In this document: positions 49,288 through 58,483 of the stretch, piece after piece
Numbering within the stretch: the first letter of the stretch is position 1
How the letters are laid out: the number at the start of each line of letters is the position of its first letter
Assembly (NCBI RefSeq): GCF_000498575.2
Contig: NZ_AWSQ01000003.1
Span: forward strand, 125,969 to 189,968
DNA length: 64,000 nucleotides
Direction: 5' to 3'
DNA from: Pseudomonas taeanensis MS-3
GTDB lineage: Bacteria; Pseudomonadota; Gammaproteobacteria; Pseudomonadales; Pseudomonadaceae
Position numbers and translations under genes: made by a program
The notes under the pieces: model-generated
Seen by the model: the letters and a program-made list of their open reading frames with translations, nothing else
Database searches by the model: none
What the model was told of the DNA's origin: nothing

Positions 49288-50538
49288 TCAGGACAACCAA
49301 TCCTTTTCCCACTTAAAGCTCGATAGCGGTACACAGCCATTTTTGGTAATGAGTACTTGCTCTTCGAGTTTGATGCCTTCCTGTCCACCCTCAACCGCGA
49401 TACAGCTCTCGACACAGATGGTCATGCCTTCCTCGAACATGCCGTCGTAACCGGCCCGCTCCCAGTCATTACCGGCGTGGGCAATGGCCGGGTATTCATC
49501 GGCCATGCCAATGCCATGGGCGACGCAGCAATAACGGTTCTTGTAGAACTCATCGGGGATCGACCACCCCTTATCGACAAACTCCTTGAAACTCATCCCG
49601 GCTTTTAGGATGTCCATGTTGTGCTGAATTTGCTCGTAAGCCGCACTGTACAGACGGCGTTGCTCTGCGGTGGGCGGCACATGGCCGACAGTCCAGGCGC
49701 GAGAAATATCAGCGCAGTAACCATAGGGACCAATCATGTCGGTATCGAAAGCAATGATTTCCCCTTCCTGCATCACGCGGTCGCTGGACTCCTGCATCCA
49801 GGGGTTGGTTCTGGGACCGGATGCCAGCAAGCGGGTTTCGATCCATTCGCCGCCATGGCGGATATTCTCGAAATGCAGGTAAGCCCACAGCTCATTTTCA
49901 GTCATGCCCGGTTGCAGCTCATCATGCATCCGCTGCATGCCGTGTTCGCACACTCGAATGGTCCATTTCATCAGCTCAAGCTCGTCCTCAGACTTGATGG
50001 CCCGTGCCTGTTCCAGGACCATTTGTCCCTGTACGAGCTTGACTCCATGCGCCTCCAGGAAAGGCACGCCTTCCGGCTCCATCTTGTCTACGGCCAGGCG
50101 CATATTGCCGCCGCCATGCTGCTTGAGCAGCGCAACGATCTCACCAGCCCATTCCTTGGCCTTTTCTGTGACCCTGGGGCCGGCACCGAAGTACGCCCAA
50201 TTGATCGCGTTACGCACTTCGTCAACGGTTTCCAAGTGCTCGCACAAGTGCGCGCAATTATGAAATTCCCAAATGATTACTGGCCCCTCAGCGAACACCA
50301 TGGCGTAACGCGATGCGTTATGCGCGGTCCAAATCTGCATGTTCGATGCATCGGTGGCGTAACGAATGTTGACGGGGTCATACAGGAGGGCAGCGGCGCA
50401 CTGGTTTTCGATCAATTTGTCGCGAACACGTTGTAAACGGTATGCACGAGCGCGCTGATGCACATCGGCAGTCACCGGGTTTTTCAGCTTCTTGCCTTTT
50501 GCTTCATCATTCAGGTAGGTTTTTTTATTCTCAAACAT
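49288..50538 (-). CDS. dddP: DddP-type M24-fold enzyme, candidate DMSP lyase
   Basis: A 416-residue protein that I match to DddP of roseobacters from memory of that family. Shared segments include NIRYATD, HGGGNMRLAVDK and GGEWIETRLLASGPRTNPW. Residues corresponding to the DddP metal ligands are Asp265, Asp267, Asp277, His341, Glu377 and Glu392, with the family spacing. Tyr336 and the catalytic Asp347 (six residues after the His) are also present. DddP cleaves dimethylsulfoniopropionate to acrylate and dimethyl sulfide. It lies between a Rieske oxygenase and a BCCT transporter. Activity on a related onium compound is possible. Confidence 0.75.
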   Translation of the reverse strand: MFENKKTYLNDEAKGKKLKNPVTADVHQRARAYRLQRVRDKLIENQCAAALLYDPVNIRYATDASNMQIWTAHNASRYAMVFAEGPVIIWEFHNCAHLCEHLETVDEVRNAINWAYFGAGPRVTEKAKEWAGEIVALLKQHGGGNMRLAVDKMEPEGVPFLEAHGVKLVQGQMVLEQARAIKSEDELELMKWTIRVCEHGMQRMHDELQPGMTENELWAYLHFENIRHGGEWIETRLLASGPRTNPWMQESSDRVMQEGEIIAFDTDMIGPYGYCADISRAWTVGHVPPTAEQRRLYSAAYEQIQHNMDILKAGMSFKEFVDKGWSIPDEFYKNRYCCVAHGIGMADEYPAIAHAGNDWERAGYDGMFEEGMTICVESCIAVEGGQEGIKLEEQVLITKNGCVPLSSFKWEKDWLS

Positions 50539-50584
50539 GGCGCTGTCCCGTAAATATGAGTTGATGCCAAACTGCATCAATTAA

Positions 50585-50612
50585 ATCGAAATTCTGTGTG
50601 CCAATTTTCGAT
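50585..50612 (-). promoter_or_regulatory. Palindrome upstream of the dddP-like gene
   Basis: ATCGAAA and TTTCGAT arms with a 14-base spacer, 47 bases before the start codon. Spacing and symmetry fit a LysR or similar dimer site. The ATCGA core also appears in the inverted repeat at 52226-52287. Confidence 0.45.
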
Positions 50613-50726
50613 GTAGCGACCGCGACAGTGATGACTAAATCAATGGTAGCTATCAAACAACACACATTGAAATATATGGCGTCCAATTCATGGGTGCCCT
50701 ATGCATCACCGTCCTAGGGGCGCTAT

Positions 50727-51962
50727 TTACAGGCCGGTTTTAAGCTGCTTGATATACCAACCAATAAAATTCATCACCAGGCTTTCAGTCTCTTCGGAGT
50801 ACTGACCAGGCTGGTAGCCATCACTACGAATACCGGCATGATTATTTTCGGCCAGTATGCGGTCTTGGTCGTTGGTTTTTATCCAGACACGGGTAAGGTT
50901 ATCCATGTCGAAATCGACACCTTCTTGTGCATCCTCATGTACTAGCCACTTGGTGCGCACCAACGTTTCGCTTTCGGAAATAGGCACAACATATGTGGTC
51001 ACAACATGATCACTCATGAAGTGATGCCAGGAGTTGAAGTGTGTCCACATCGAGAGGTCGCCGTTATCCGGTTTACTGAAGCCCGGCAAGGGTTTATTAC
51101 AGGCGGGTTGGCCATTCATGGTTTGAGAGACAGCACCGTTTTCCAGGATCATCATCATGGCGCGGTACCAGCGGTCATCTGTCAGATCCAGCGGCTCGTG
51201 GGTCATCCCCATGGCTTGCCACTCTGGGCGCTTAATTACATAGGAATCGTCGATTTTCTTCTCTATCGCCGCCGCTTCCTGTGGGTTGTCGGGCCAGCCA
51301 AAGCCAGCACCGAAAGGCGGCCAGCTTTTCAACAGTTCAGGGTGATTAGCGTTGCAGTGGTAACACTCACGGTTATTTTCCACCACCAACTTCCAGTTGG
51401 CTTTTTCGACGATGTCGATTTCTTTGACAATCTTCAGCTTATCCAACTGATAAAAGCTTACATAGGGCGCCAGATCAGCTTTCATCTTCTCGATATCGGC
51501 GTAAGAGGGCTCTTCTGCCAAGTTAATAAATAACAAGCCCGCGACAGACTCGATGGCCACCGGCTTCAGGCCGTTGCCCTTACATGAGAATGTCTCGCCC
51601 ATGCGCCCGGCATAAATCAAATTACCGTCCAGAGCATAGACCCACTGGTGGTATGAGCACACTAACTTAGGGACATTGCCTTTTTCGGTCACGCATATCT
51701 GTGAGCCGCGGTGACGGCAGGTGTTATAGAAAGCCCGAACCTCGCCCTTATCGTCACGAATAATGATGATGGAGTTATTGTCGACTTGAACAACTCGAAA
51801 ATCGCCTCGCTTCTTAACATCGGCAACGGTGCCGACATAAATCCAGGTTTTCTTAAAGACATGCTGCATGTCAAAATCGAAAAATTCTTTCGAGGTATAG
51901 AATTCAGCCGGCAAACCGTCACCTTGCCGATACTGATTGACTAACTCGGCGATTTTTTGCAT
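50727..51962 (-). CDS. Rieske non-haem iron oxygenase, GbcA-like (quaternary amine demethylase)
   Basis: A 411-residue oxygenase alpha subunit. The Rieske ligands are Cys82, His84, Cys102 and His105 (CRHRG, CSYHQW). The mononuclear iron site is ENNRECYHCNANHPE, with His202 and His207. A Glu (Glu199) stands at the bridging position, as in glycine betaine and carnitine oxygenases rather than aromatic dioxygenases. TKWLVHEDAQEGVDF and the C-terminal third closely resemble GbcA. It would remove a methyl group as formaldehyde. The ATG at 51962 follows GAGGAGAG. The matching reductase is at 54833. Confidence 0.85.
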   Translation of the reverse strand: MQKIAELVNQYRQGDGLPAEFYTSKEFFDFDMQHVFKKTWIYVGTVADVKKRGDFRVVQVDNNSIIIIRDDKGEVRAFYNTCRHRGSQICVTEKGNVPKLVCSYHQWVYALDGNLIYAGRMGETFSCKGNGLKPVAIESVAGLLFINLAEEPSYADIEKMKADLAPYVSFYQLDKLKIVKEIDIVEKANWKLVVENNRECYHCNANHPELLKSWPPFGAGFGWPDNPQEAAAIEKKIDDSYVIKRPEWQAMGMTHEPLDLTDDRWYRAMMMILENGAVSQTMNGQPACNKPLPGFSKPDNGDLSMWTHFNSWHHFMSDHVVTTYVVPISESETLVRTKWLVHEDAQEGVDFDMDNLTRVWIKTNDQDRILAENNHAGIRSDGYQPGQYSEETESLVMNFIGWYIKQLKTGL

Positions 51963-52225
51963 TGCTCTCTCCTCAATTAATACCATGCCTTACAGGTTTC
52001 TACGGTTTGCTTGCCAATAGCCGTAATGCTGGAAGACTCCCTGCACCAGGCACAGCGATTGTTCATGAGTACATCAGTGCTAACAAATGACGTTTAAGAC
52101 TTAATCCATGAGCATTAGGCATGCATTTTTCTAAATAGCTATATGCCGGACACCACCCGAAATAAGCCATCGGCACAGGTCTCTACTTAATACAGGGAGT
52201 AAAAGCGCCAGCATGCCTGGTGCTC

Positions 52226-52287
52226 ATCGATAGAGTCCTAAACATCATTTGATGCGACAGCCACTCTGTCTAAAAATCTCTATCGAT
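52226..52287. promoter_or_regulatory. Paired 10-bp inverted repeat in the divergent Rieske/Rid promoter region
   Basis: Perfect arms ATCGATAGAG (52226-52235) and CTCTATCGAT (52278-52287) are 52 bases apart start to start, about five helical turns. They lie between the Rieske gene (minus) and the Rid gene (plus). This is suitable for a regulator that bridges two sites. The rest of 51963-52464 holds no gene. Confidence 0.5.
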
Positions 52288-52464
52288 TTAGAAACACCCC
52301 ATCAGTAACTGACAATATCCGCCACAGCCAACAAGGGTGTGACGCAGAGCATACCTAGCCCACCTATAGCGCCATTGGGTAGTGGGTCACCCATAACCTA
52401 TCCGCTCAAGCACCGGACTGCCATTCGGTGGCTCATGTCCCAGAAGTTAACCAGAGGGTTCCAG

Positions 52465-52827
52465 ATGAACAATATCCAGCGCATGCAGACAAGTCCGCGC
52501 ATGAGTCAAGCGGTAACTGCAAACGGCTTCGTCTTCCTTGCCGGGCAAGTAGCCGACAACCTGCAAGGTGATATAGCGAAGCAAACCCAGCAGGTGCTTG
52601 AAAAAATTGAGCGCTTATTGCAGGAAGCAGGCTCGGACAAATCCAAGCTTATTAGCGTGAATATGTGGCTCGCGGATATCACCCACTTTAATGCCATGAA
52701 CGATGCCTATGAGAACTGGCTGGGGGGACGAGACCAACCAACCCGAGCCTGCGCTCAATCCACTTTGGCCGATCCGAATTACCTGATCGAGATCACCGCT
52801 ACCGCATTGCTAAATACCGGTGCCTGA
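52465..52827 (+). CDS. Rid family enamine/imine deaminase
   Basis: A 120-residue Rid protein with FLAGQVADN near the N-terminus and TRACAQSTLADPNYLIEITATA at the C-terminus. The Arg and Glu correspond to Rid active-site positions. The ATG at 52465 follows AGAGGG. Placed between the oxygenase and formaldehyde dehydrogenase, it probably hydrolyses an imine produced by the DadA-type oxidase. It is distinct from the Rid gene at 29086. Confidence 0.85.
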   Translation: MNNIQRMQTSPRMSQAVTANGFVFLAGQVADNLQGDIAKQTQQVLEKIERLLQEAGSDKSKLISVNMWLADITHFNAMNDAYENWLGGRDQPTRACAQSTLADPNYLIEITATALLNTGA

Positions 52828-52898
52828 AGAATTTCTGACGCAGAAATTTTTCTGCGTGTAGCACAAACAATCTTAGACTTTTAACAAGAGAGGCAGTT

Positions 52899-54098
52899 AT
52901 GTCGATAACGCATGTAAATCGTGGCGTAATCTATAAAGGCGCCGGTAAGGTCGCGGTTGAGTCCATTCCGTTTCCCGAATTGGCATTGGGTAAACGCAAG
53001 TGTGATCACGGCGTGATCCTGAAGGTCATCACCACCAATATCTGTGGAAGCGATCAGCATATGGTGCGCGGCCGCACCACAGCCCAGGAGGGGCTGGTAC
53101 TGGGTCATGAAATAACTGGCCAGATTATCGAGTGCGGGAGTGGCGTCGAGTTCCTCAGCCCCGGTGACATCGTCTCGGTTCCCTTCAATATTGCCTGCGG
53201 CCGCTGCCGCAACTGCAAGGAAGGCAATACCGGCATCTGCCTCAACGTCAATCCGGCTCGCCCAGGCGCAGCCTATGGCTATGTCGATATGGGCGGCTGG
53301 GTCGGCGGACAAGCCGAGTACGTCATGGTGCCCTACGCGGACTTCAATCTGTTGAAGTTTCCCGACGCCGACCAGGCGCTGGAGAAGGTGCGCGATCTGA
53401 CACTACTATCCGATATTTTTCCTACGGGTTTTCATGGCTGCGTCACCGCGGGCGTAGGTCCGGGTTCGACCGTTTATATTGCTGGTGCCGGACCAGTCGG
53501 TCTGGCGGCAGCCGTCTCTGCGCAGCTGCTCGGCGCGGCCTGTGTCATTGTCGGGGATATGATTGAAGAGCGTCTGGTGCAGGCCCGCAGCTTCGGTTGT
53601 GAAACCATCGATCTACGCCAGCCAGGCGAACTGCCGGATAAAATTGAGCACATACTGCGTGTGCCCGAAGTCGATGCCTTCGTCGACTGTGTCGGCTTCG
53701 AGGCCCATGCTTGCGGTTGCCAACATCATAAAGAGCAACCGGCAACAGTGCTGAACTCGGCTATGCAGTTGACCCGCGCGGGCGGCCAGATCGGTATTCC
53801 CGGGCTGTACGTGACCGAAGATCCGGGCGCGCACGATGAAGCAGCCAAACAAGGCAGCTTGAGCATGCGCTTTGGTCTAGGCTGGGCGAAGTCGCACTCC
53901 TTCCACACGGGTCAGTGCCCGGTGATGAAGTATCACCGCCAGCTGATGCAGGCGATTTTGTTCGATAAGGTGCAGATTGCCAAAGCAGTGAACGTGCAGA
54001 TGATCAACCTCGACCAGGCCCCGAGCGGCTATGCCGACTTCGACGGCGGTGCTGCCAAGAAATTCGTCATCGACCCACACAGCCTGGTTGCGTCCTAG
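52899..54098 (+). CDS. fdhA: Glutathione-independent formaldehyde dehydrogenase
   Basis: A 399-residue zinc-dependent, NAD-linked dehydrogenase, the same length as the P. putida enzyme. Catalytic zinc ligands are in CGSDQH (Cys49) and GHE (His70). The structural zinc loop is CGRCRNCKEGNTGIC. The nucleotide motif is GAGPVGLAAAV. It oxidises formaldehyde to formate, which fits the demethylation expected from the Rieske enzyme. It is 71 bases after the Rid gene in the same direction. Confidence 0.94.
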   Translation: MSITHVNRGVIYKGAGKVAVESIPFPELALGKRKCDHGVILKVITTNICGSDQHMVRGRTTAQEGLVLGHEITGQIIECGSGVEFLSPGDIVSVPFNIACGRCRNCKEGNTGICLNVNPARPGAAYGYVDMGGWVGGQAEYVMVPYADFNLLKFPDADQALEKVRDLTLLSDIFPTGFHGCVTAGVGPGSTVYIAGAGPVGLAAAVSAQLLGAACVIVGDMIEERLVQARSFGCETIDLRQPGELPDKIEHILRVPEVDAFVDCVGFEAHACGCQHHKEQPATVLNSAMQLTRAGGQIGIPGLYVTEDPGAHDEAAKQGSLSMRFGLGWAKSHSFHTGQCPVMKYHRQLMQAILFDKVQIAKAVNVQMINLDQAPSGYADFDGGAAKKFVIDPHSLVAS

Positions 54099-54138
54099 CC
54101 TGAAGCGCGATTCAGTAAAGGCTAGGCAGGCATAATCT

Positions 54139-54170
54139 AGGGGCATATCCATCGTGAAGGATATGCCCCT
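54139..54170 (+). terminator. Terminator of the Rid-fdhA operon
   Basis: A 12-bp perfect stem AGGGGCATATCC/GGATATGCCCCT with an eight-base loop, followed by TTT. Confidence 0.8.
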
Positions 54171-54832
54171 TTTCAGTTTCCCCATCTCCCATCTGCTGTT
54201 GCACACGACCCTTGCCATGGAGAGTGCGTAGACCATGATCGGCGCAACAGAAGCGGCTATTGATGCTGTGGGGATAGCTGTCACCGTTACTCACAGCAAG
54301 CATCGCTAGTCAGCAATTCGGATGCCGATAGGTCCATCGCTTTCATGTAAAAAGCGGCCAATGCCCTCTTCACTCAAAGCGGCAACCGTTAGTCAGGCGG
54401 CGAGAGCATCCGCCGGCCAAGAAAGCCGGAGCACTTATCACCAGGAAATAGGGGCCGGCCCGGTCATGAGCTGTCGAATGAGAGAAAAGAACATGGAGGG
54501 TTGATCAATAACTTCGCATGTGGCGTTTCACCGACTCAGTCAGTTCCGCAATCCGACATGCTCGATGCACTTCCGCGCGGGACGATAAAGCAAAACAGCG
54601 AAGCCAACTCGGTGTATCCCGCCGCGAAAAAACATCGTAGCAGCGGTTGCTGACCTGTCGCCGGCACCAAGAACACCGGGGGCCTCCCATGACTGGTCGT
54701 GACAGTCGCTTCGGAGGAGCCCGCTGACGCCAGCGATACGATCAGAGTGAGTCAGGCCTCGCAGCCAGAGAAGCTCGACTACCCCCCCTACTCAGCCCTG
54801 AGGACTCACTCACCGCACCTAAATGATCGTAC
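54171..54832. other. 660-base stretch without a recognisable gene
   Basis: Only short frames occur (60-61 codons), none with a good ribosome site or a family motif. It separates two convergent island operons. It could be decayed sequence; I see no terminal repeats or RNA gene. Confidence 0.5.
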
Positions 54833-55933
54833 TCAATAGTCCAGCACGATATCTTCAAGTGGAGTACTGCAACAGCTCAGAATAAAACCCTCAGATACAT
54901 CCGCATCGGAAATACCTCCGTTATGCTCCATATCGACCGCACCTGATATCTTGCGAACCTTGCAGGTACCACAGATGCCCATACCACAGGCCTTAGGGAT
55001 ATAGAGTCCGAGCTTTGCAGCGGCTGTATGCACCGTCTCGCCGGACTCGATTTGCACACTTTTACCGGCCTGAATAAATTCAACCCGCAGCATATCCGCT
55101 CTGCTGACGTTATCACTGGCGACCTGCGCCTGTTCGGCAAGCTCTACGACATCTTTCTCAACTTCTTTTGGCGTCGCACCGAAGCTTTCCTCGTGGTATT
55201 CGGTCATTGGAAATCCGTTGCGCTGCAGCATCGACTTTATCGCCCGCATGTAAGGCGTCGGCCCACAGCAGAATACTTTCCGCTCCATGAAATCGGGAGC
55301 AATCAGCTTAAGCATTTCATCGCCGAGATAGCCGGTAAAGCCGCTCCAGGTCTCGCCAATTTCATAGCGTTCGCAGATCAAGCTGAGATTGAAATTGGTG
55401 ATGCGCGAATCCATATGCTCCAACTCACGCCGATAGATAATATCCTTCGGCGTGCGGGCACTGTGCACGAACACCATGTCGACTTCAGAGTTCGTATCAA
55501 ACCACCAGCGCGCCATCGACATCACAGGCGTTATGCCAACTCCTCCGGACAACAGCAGTACTTTTTTCGCAGGAAAATCGATGCAGTTGAAGTTGCCGAC
55601 AGGACCATGAACCGCGACCTCGAGACCTTCCTGAAGATTATCGTGCAGCCAGTTCGAGACCTGCCCGCCCGGCACCCGCTTCACGGTAATGGAGAAGCTG
55701 TATGGCAACGACGGCGATGAGGAGATGGTATAACTGCGCATGACCTGCTGTCCGTCGATCAGCAACTCCAGGGTGACAAACTCTCCCGGCTTGAAAAAAA
55801 ACATCACCGGCTGTTCCGCCATGAAACTGAAGGTTCGCACATCCCAGGTTTCTTGCACGACTTTGACGCAACGAACCAAATGGCGGCCATTGGTCCAGGT
55901 GTGGGTATTCACGGAGCTCAGGAAAGCGTTCAT
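54833..55933 (-). CDS. GbcB-like oxygenase reductase (FAD, NAD, [2Fe-2S])
   Basis: A 366-residue electron-transfer protein, the length usual for GbcB. In order: FAD domain with RSYTISSSP, NAD domain with LLSGGVGITPVMSM and FCCGPTPYM, and a C-terminal plant-type ferredoxin domain with CGMGICGTC and a later Cys in LSCCS. It would feed electrons from NADH to the Rieske oxygenase at 50727. It is not adjacent to that gene but is transcribed in the same direction, after the flavin oxidase gene. Confidence 0.9.
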   Translation of the reverse strand: MNAFLSSVNTHTWTNGRHLVRCVKVVQETWDVRTFSFMAEQPVMFFFKPGEFVTLELLIDGQQVMRSYTISSSPSLPYSFSITVKRVPGGQVSNWLHDNLQEGLEVAVHGPVGNFNCIDFPAKKVLLLSGGVGITPVMSMARWWFDTNSEVDMVFVHSARTPKDIIYRRELEHMDSRITNFNLSLICERYEIGETWSGFTGYLGDEMLKLIAPDFMERKVFCCGPTPYMRAIKSMLQRNGFPMTEYHEESFGATPKEVEKDVVELAEQAQVASDNVSRADMLRVEFIQAGKSVQIESGETVHTAAAKLGLYIPKACGMGICGTCKVRKISGAVDMEHNGGISDADVSEGFILSCCSTPLEDIVLDY

Positions 55934-56012
55934 CAACACTCATCTCGTTATATATAAAAAATATCTAACCAACATCAACCTTGTTGGTTAGACACTGTTA
56001 CGAAAGCCAATT

Positions 56013-57335
56013 CTAGACTTCCCCAGACGCCCTAATAACTTCAAAGCCCAGTCGAATTCGCGCGCCAACTGAGCGCAACGGCTCCGGCGGCACCCAGGAA
56101 GGCTGGTTATGCTGACGAATAAAGTCGAGTTCCGGGCTCGAACGGCCGGCTATCCACTCAGCCAAGTAATAACCAAGGTAAGTGCCTTTTGCGACGCCTA
56201 CGCCATTCATACCGCATGCTGAATACACGTCATTATCGAACCGCTCAAAGAGCGACTGGTGATTCATCGTCATGCACAACATTCCGCCCCAGGTGTATTC
56301 AAAATCGAGCTCAACAAGCTGCGGAAATCTGGCCTCAAATGAAGCGCGATGCTGTGCCCATGCTTTGGCTAGTTTTTTCTGGTCAGTGCGTAAACTCGTT
56401 TCAAAACTGAAACTGTTACGGATGAATATGCGCCGATCCGGGGTGTAGCGCACGGTGGTGCCTGCTGGGTGGGCAGAAGTAAGTCCCCAGGACGCTATAC
56501 CATTGAAATAGGTACGGGCCTGCTCCTCGCTCAAAGGACGGGTCAAGCTCGCGTAGGTGAAGACAGGAGCCAAACGTTGCTGGACCAAACCGAACTCTTC
56601 ACCGAATGAATTGGTACAAATAACCGCCGTCTTTGCCGTAATTTCGCCACCTAGAAACTTGGCCCGATGAGGTGCACCGTAGCTGATGGCAGTGGTCGGA
56701 CTTTCTTCAAATAGGGTGACATTCGCCGGCAGCGCTAACGCGACACCTTGTGCCAGCGCTGCGGGGTTCATCAGGATATTGCCTGGCGTGTATACCGCTT
56801 TCCGGTAATAGCTGGTCCCCAGGCGTTGTTCCAATTGCGCGCCCTCGAGTACTTCATAGGGCGCATTGAGCCCGTCCAGGGTTTTGACAAATCCGGCGAG
56901 CTCTTTGGCATGCTTGCTTTCGCGGGCAGCCATATATTTTCCCGCATCCTGCCACGCACAACTAACCTGATGTTGCTGGCGAATGCCGTTCAGTCGTTCT
57001 ATCGCGAACCGATTGAATGTATATATCTGCCGATCAAATATTGAATCAGGCTCATTGGCATCCAGATTATGTGGCAGGTCGATGATAAAGCCCGCGTTGC
57101 GCCCGGACGTACCTTGGCCAACACGTAACGCATCGACGATGGCAATCTTGCAGTCTGGTGAAAGCTCGGCTAGGCGGCCTGCCACAGCAAGACCGGTGAA
57201 TCCTGCGCCGACGATCAGCACATCGAATTCATGCTTGCCCTTGACGCGCACACCCGGGGTGCGCTGTTTGAGCGGTGAGGTTTCATACCAGCCCAGTTCA
57301 CCGTCAATGGCAGGAAGATTTTTGACTTTTCGCAT
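56013..57335 (-). CDS. DadA-type FAD-dependent amine/amino acid oxidoreductase
   Basis: A 440-residue DAO-family flavoprotein. The FAD motif is VLIVGAGFTGLAVAGRLAE, followed by GTSGRNAGFI. The C-terminus has a second FAD contact (ACGMNGVGVAKGTYLGYYLAEW). Related enzymes oxidise N-methylated glycines, putrescine derivatives or D-amino acids to imines. With the Rieske pair it may act on a secondary or tertiary amine left after demethylation. It is divergent from the second LysR gene, with GGAGCC before the ATG. Confidence 0.87.
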   Translation of the reverse strand: MRKVKNLPAIDGELGWYETSPLKQRTPGVRVKGKHEFDVLIVGAGFTGLAVAGRLAELSPDCKIAIVDALRVGQGTSGRNAGFIIDLPHNLDANEPDSIFDRQIYTFNRFAIERLNGIRQQHQVSCAWQDAGKYMAARESKHAKELAGFVKTLDGLNAPYEVLEGAQLEQRLGTSYYRKAVYTPGNILMNPAALAQGVALALPANVTLFEESPTTAISYGAPHRAKFLGGEITAKTAVICTNSFGEEFGLVQQRLAPVFTYASLTRPLSEEQARTYFNGIASWGLTSAHPAGTTVRYTPDRRIFIRNSFSFETSLRTDQKKLAKAWAQHRASFEARFPQLVELDFEYTWGGMLCMTMNHQSLFERFDNDVYSACGMNGVGVAKGTYLGYYLAEWIAGRSSPELDFIRQHNQPSWVPPEPLRSVGARIRLGFEVIRASGEV

Positions 57336-57552
57336 AGCCCGGCTCCAGATTCTTGATGGAGCCGATAATAGTGACTAACTTGCCAGGCACAACGGAAAAC
57401 GCGGCATGGACTGATGCCCAATGGGAATGGGTAAAGCAGTCTTAACGTAAACAACCTTCGGCCATATGCCTTTATAACTATGTGTGATGACAAATCTTCC
57501 TACGACTGAGATGATCAGCAGGAATGTCTGTTGCCCACCAGTTGAGGATAGG

Positions 57553-58458
57553 ATGAAACCACTATTCAAGCAGCTTCCACCACTTCAGACGTTGACGTTC
57601 TTTGAGGCTGCCGCCCGCTTCGGCAGCTTTACCAAAGCCGCCGACGAGCTGTGCGTGACCCAGAGCGCGGTGAGCAAACAGCTCAAAATCCTTGAGGATC
57701 ATCTCGGTACGGAAGTGTTTCATAGGGAGCATCGCCAGGTAATGCTCACTCCCGCCGGGCAGGAACTGTATACCGATGTAAAGGTACTGCTGTACGAGCT
57801 GGCTGAAACCAACAATCGAATTCGCTCACGCATTTCCAGTAAAAGCCTGACAATAGTCAGCACTGTGGCGGTCGCAAACTATTGGCTATTCCCCCGAATA
57901 GCCCGATTCAACACCGAGCACCCCGACGTCAATATAAACATTTACGCCACCGACGAGATAAACGAGGAACTATGCCGGAAGTCGGATCTTGGCATTCTTT
58001 ATGGTAATAACGAGTGGCAACACCCCCTCACCAGCCACTACCTTTATCGCGAACGTATTTATCCGATTTGCTCGGCAGACCTTCAACTGCCTCCTCTAAA
58101 TAGTCCAGAGGAGTTACTACAGCTTCGGATAATTCACCTGGATCCGCTTAAATGGCGCTGGTTAAATTGGAGCGACTGGTTCAGCACATTCGGTATCAAC
58201 TATCAGATGCCGAGCAATGCCCTGATCTTCAACCAGCTCCCCTTGGCGATCAAGGCCACAGTCCAAGGGATGGGAGTCACATTGGGCTGGGAGTTCATGT
58301 TGTCCGAAATGATGGAAAATCAATTCGTAAGAACGGCAGGTGATTTTTTCGTAGAGACCGGCAAAGCTGACTATCTCGTTTACAGCGCGAACAAGCCCCT
58401 CTCTGCTTCAGCAAGTCTATTTAGAGACTGGTTATTGAATGACACAGTGGGGGCGTAA
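57553..58458 (+). CDS. LysR family regulator, GcvA-like
   Basis: A 301-residue regulator beginning MKPLFKQLPPLQTLTFFEAA, the GcvA/AmpR-type N-terminus, with HTH FTKAADELCVTQSAVSKQLK. The ATG at 57553 has GAGGATAGG upstream. A longer in-frame start at 57484 is less likely. It is divergent from the flavin oxidase-reductase genes and probably controls them. Confidence 0.9.
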   Translation: MKPLFKQLPPLQTLTFFEAAARFGSFTKAADELCVTQSAVSKQLKILEDHLGTEVFHREHRQVMLTPAGQELYTDVKVLLYELAETNNRIRSRISSKSLTIVSTVAVANYWLFPRIARFNTEHPDVNINIYATDEINEELCRKSDLGILYGNNEWQHPLTSHYLYRERIYPICSADLQLPPLNSPEELLQLRIIHLDPLKWRWLNWSDWFSTFGINYQMPSNALIFNQLPLAIKATVQGMGVTLGWEFMLSEMMENQFVRTAGDFFVETGKADYLVYSANKPLSASASLFRDWLLNDTVGA

Positions 58459-58483
58459 TCCATTCTTACGGCACTGTGCCCTG

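Noticed and set aside
42486..50538. Creatinase or prolidase as the identity of the two M24-fold proteins
   Set aside because: Metal-ligand spacing (Asp-x-Asp, then Asp ten residues later) and long shared segments fit DddP better. Ectoine hydrolase (DoeA type) remains an alternative that only a tree can exclude.
54505..54690. Possible 61-residue gene in the gap before the reductase
   Set aside because: It is rich in Arg, Cys and Ser with no motif or ribosome site, and no neighbour suggests a role.
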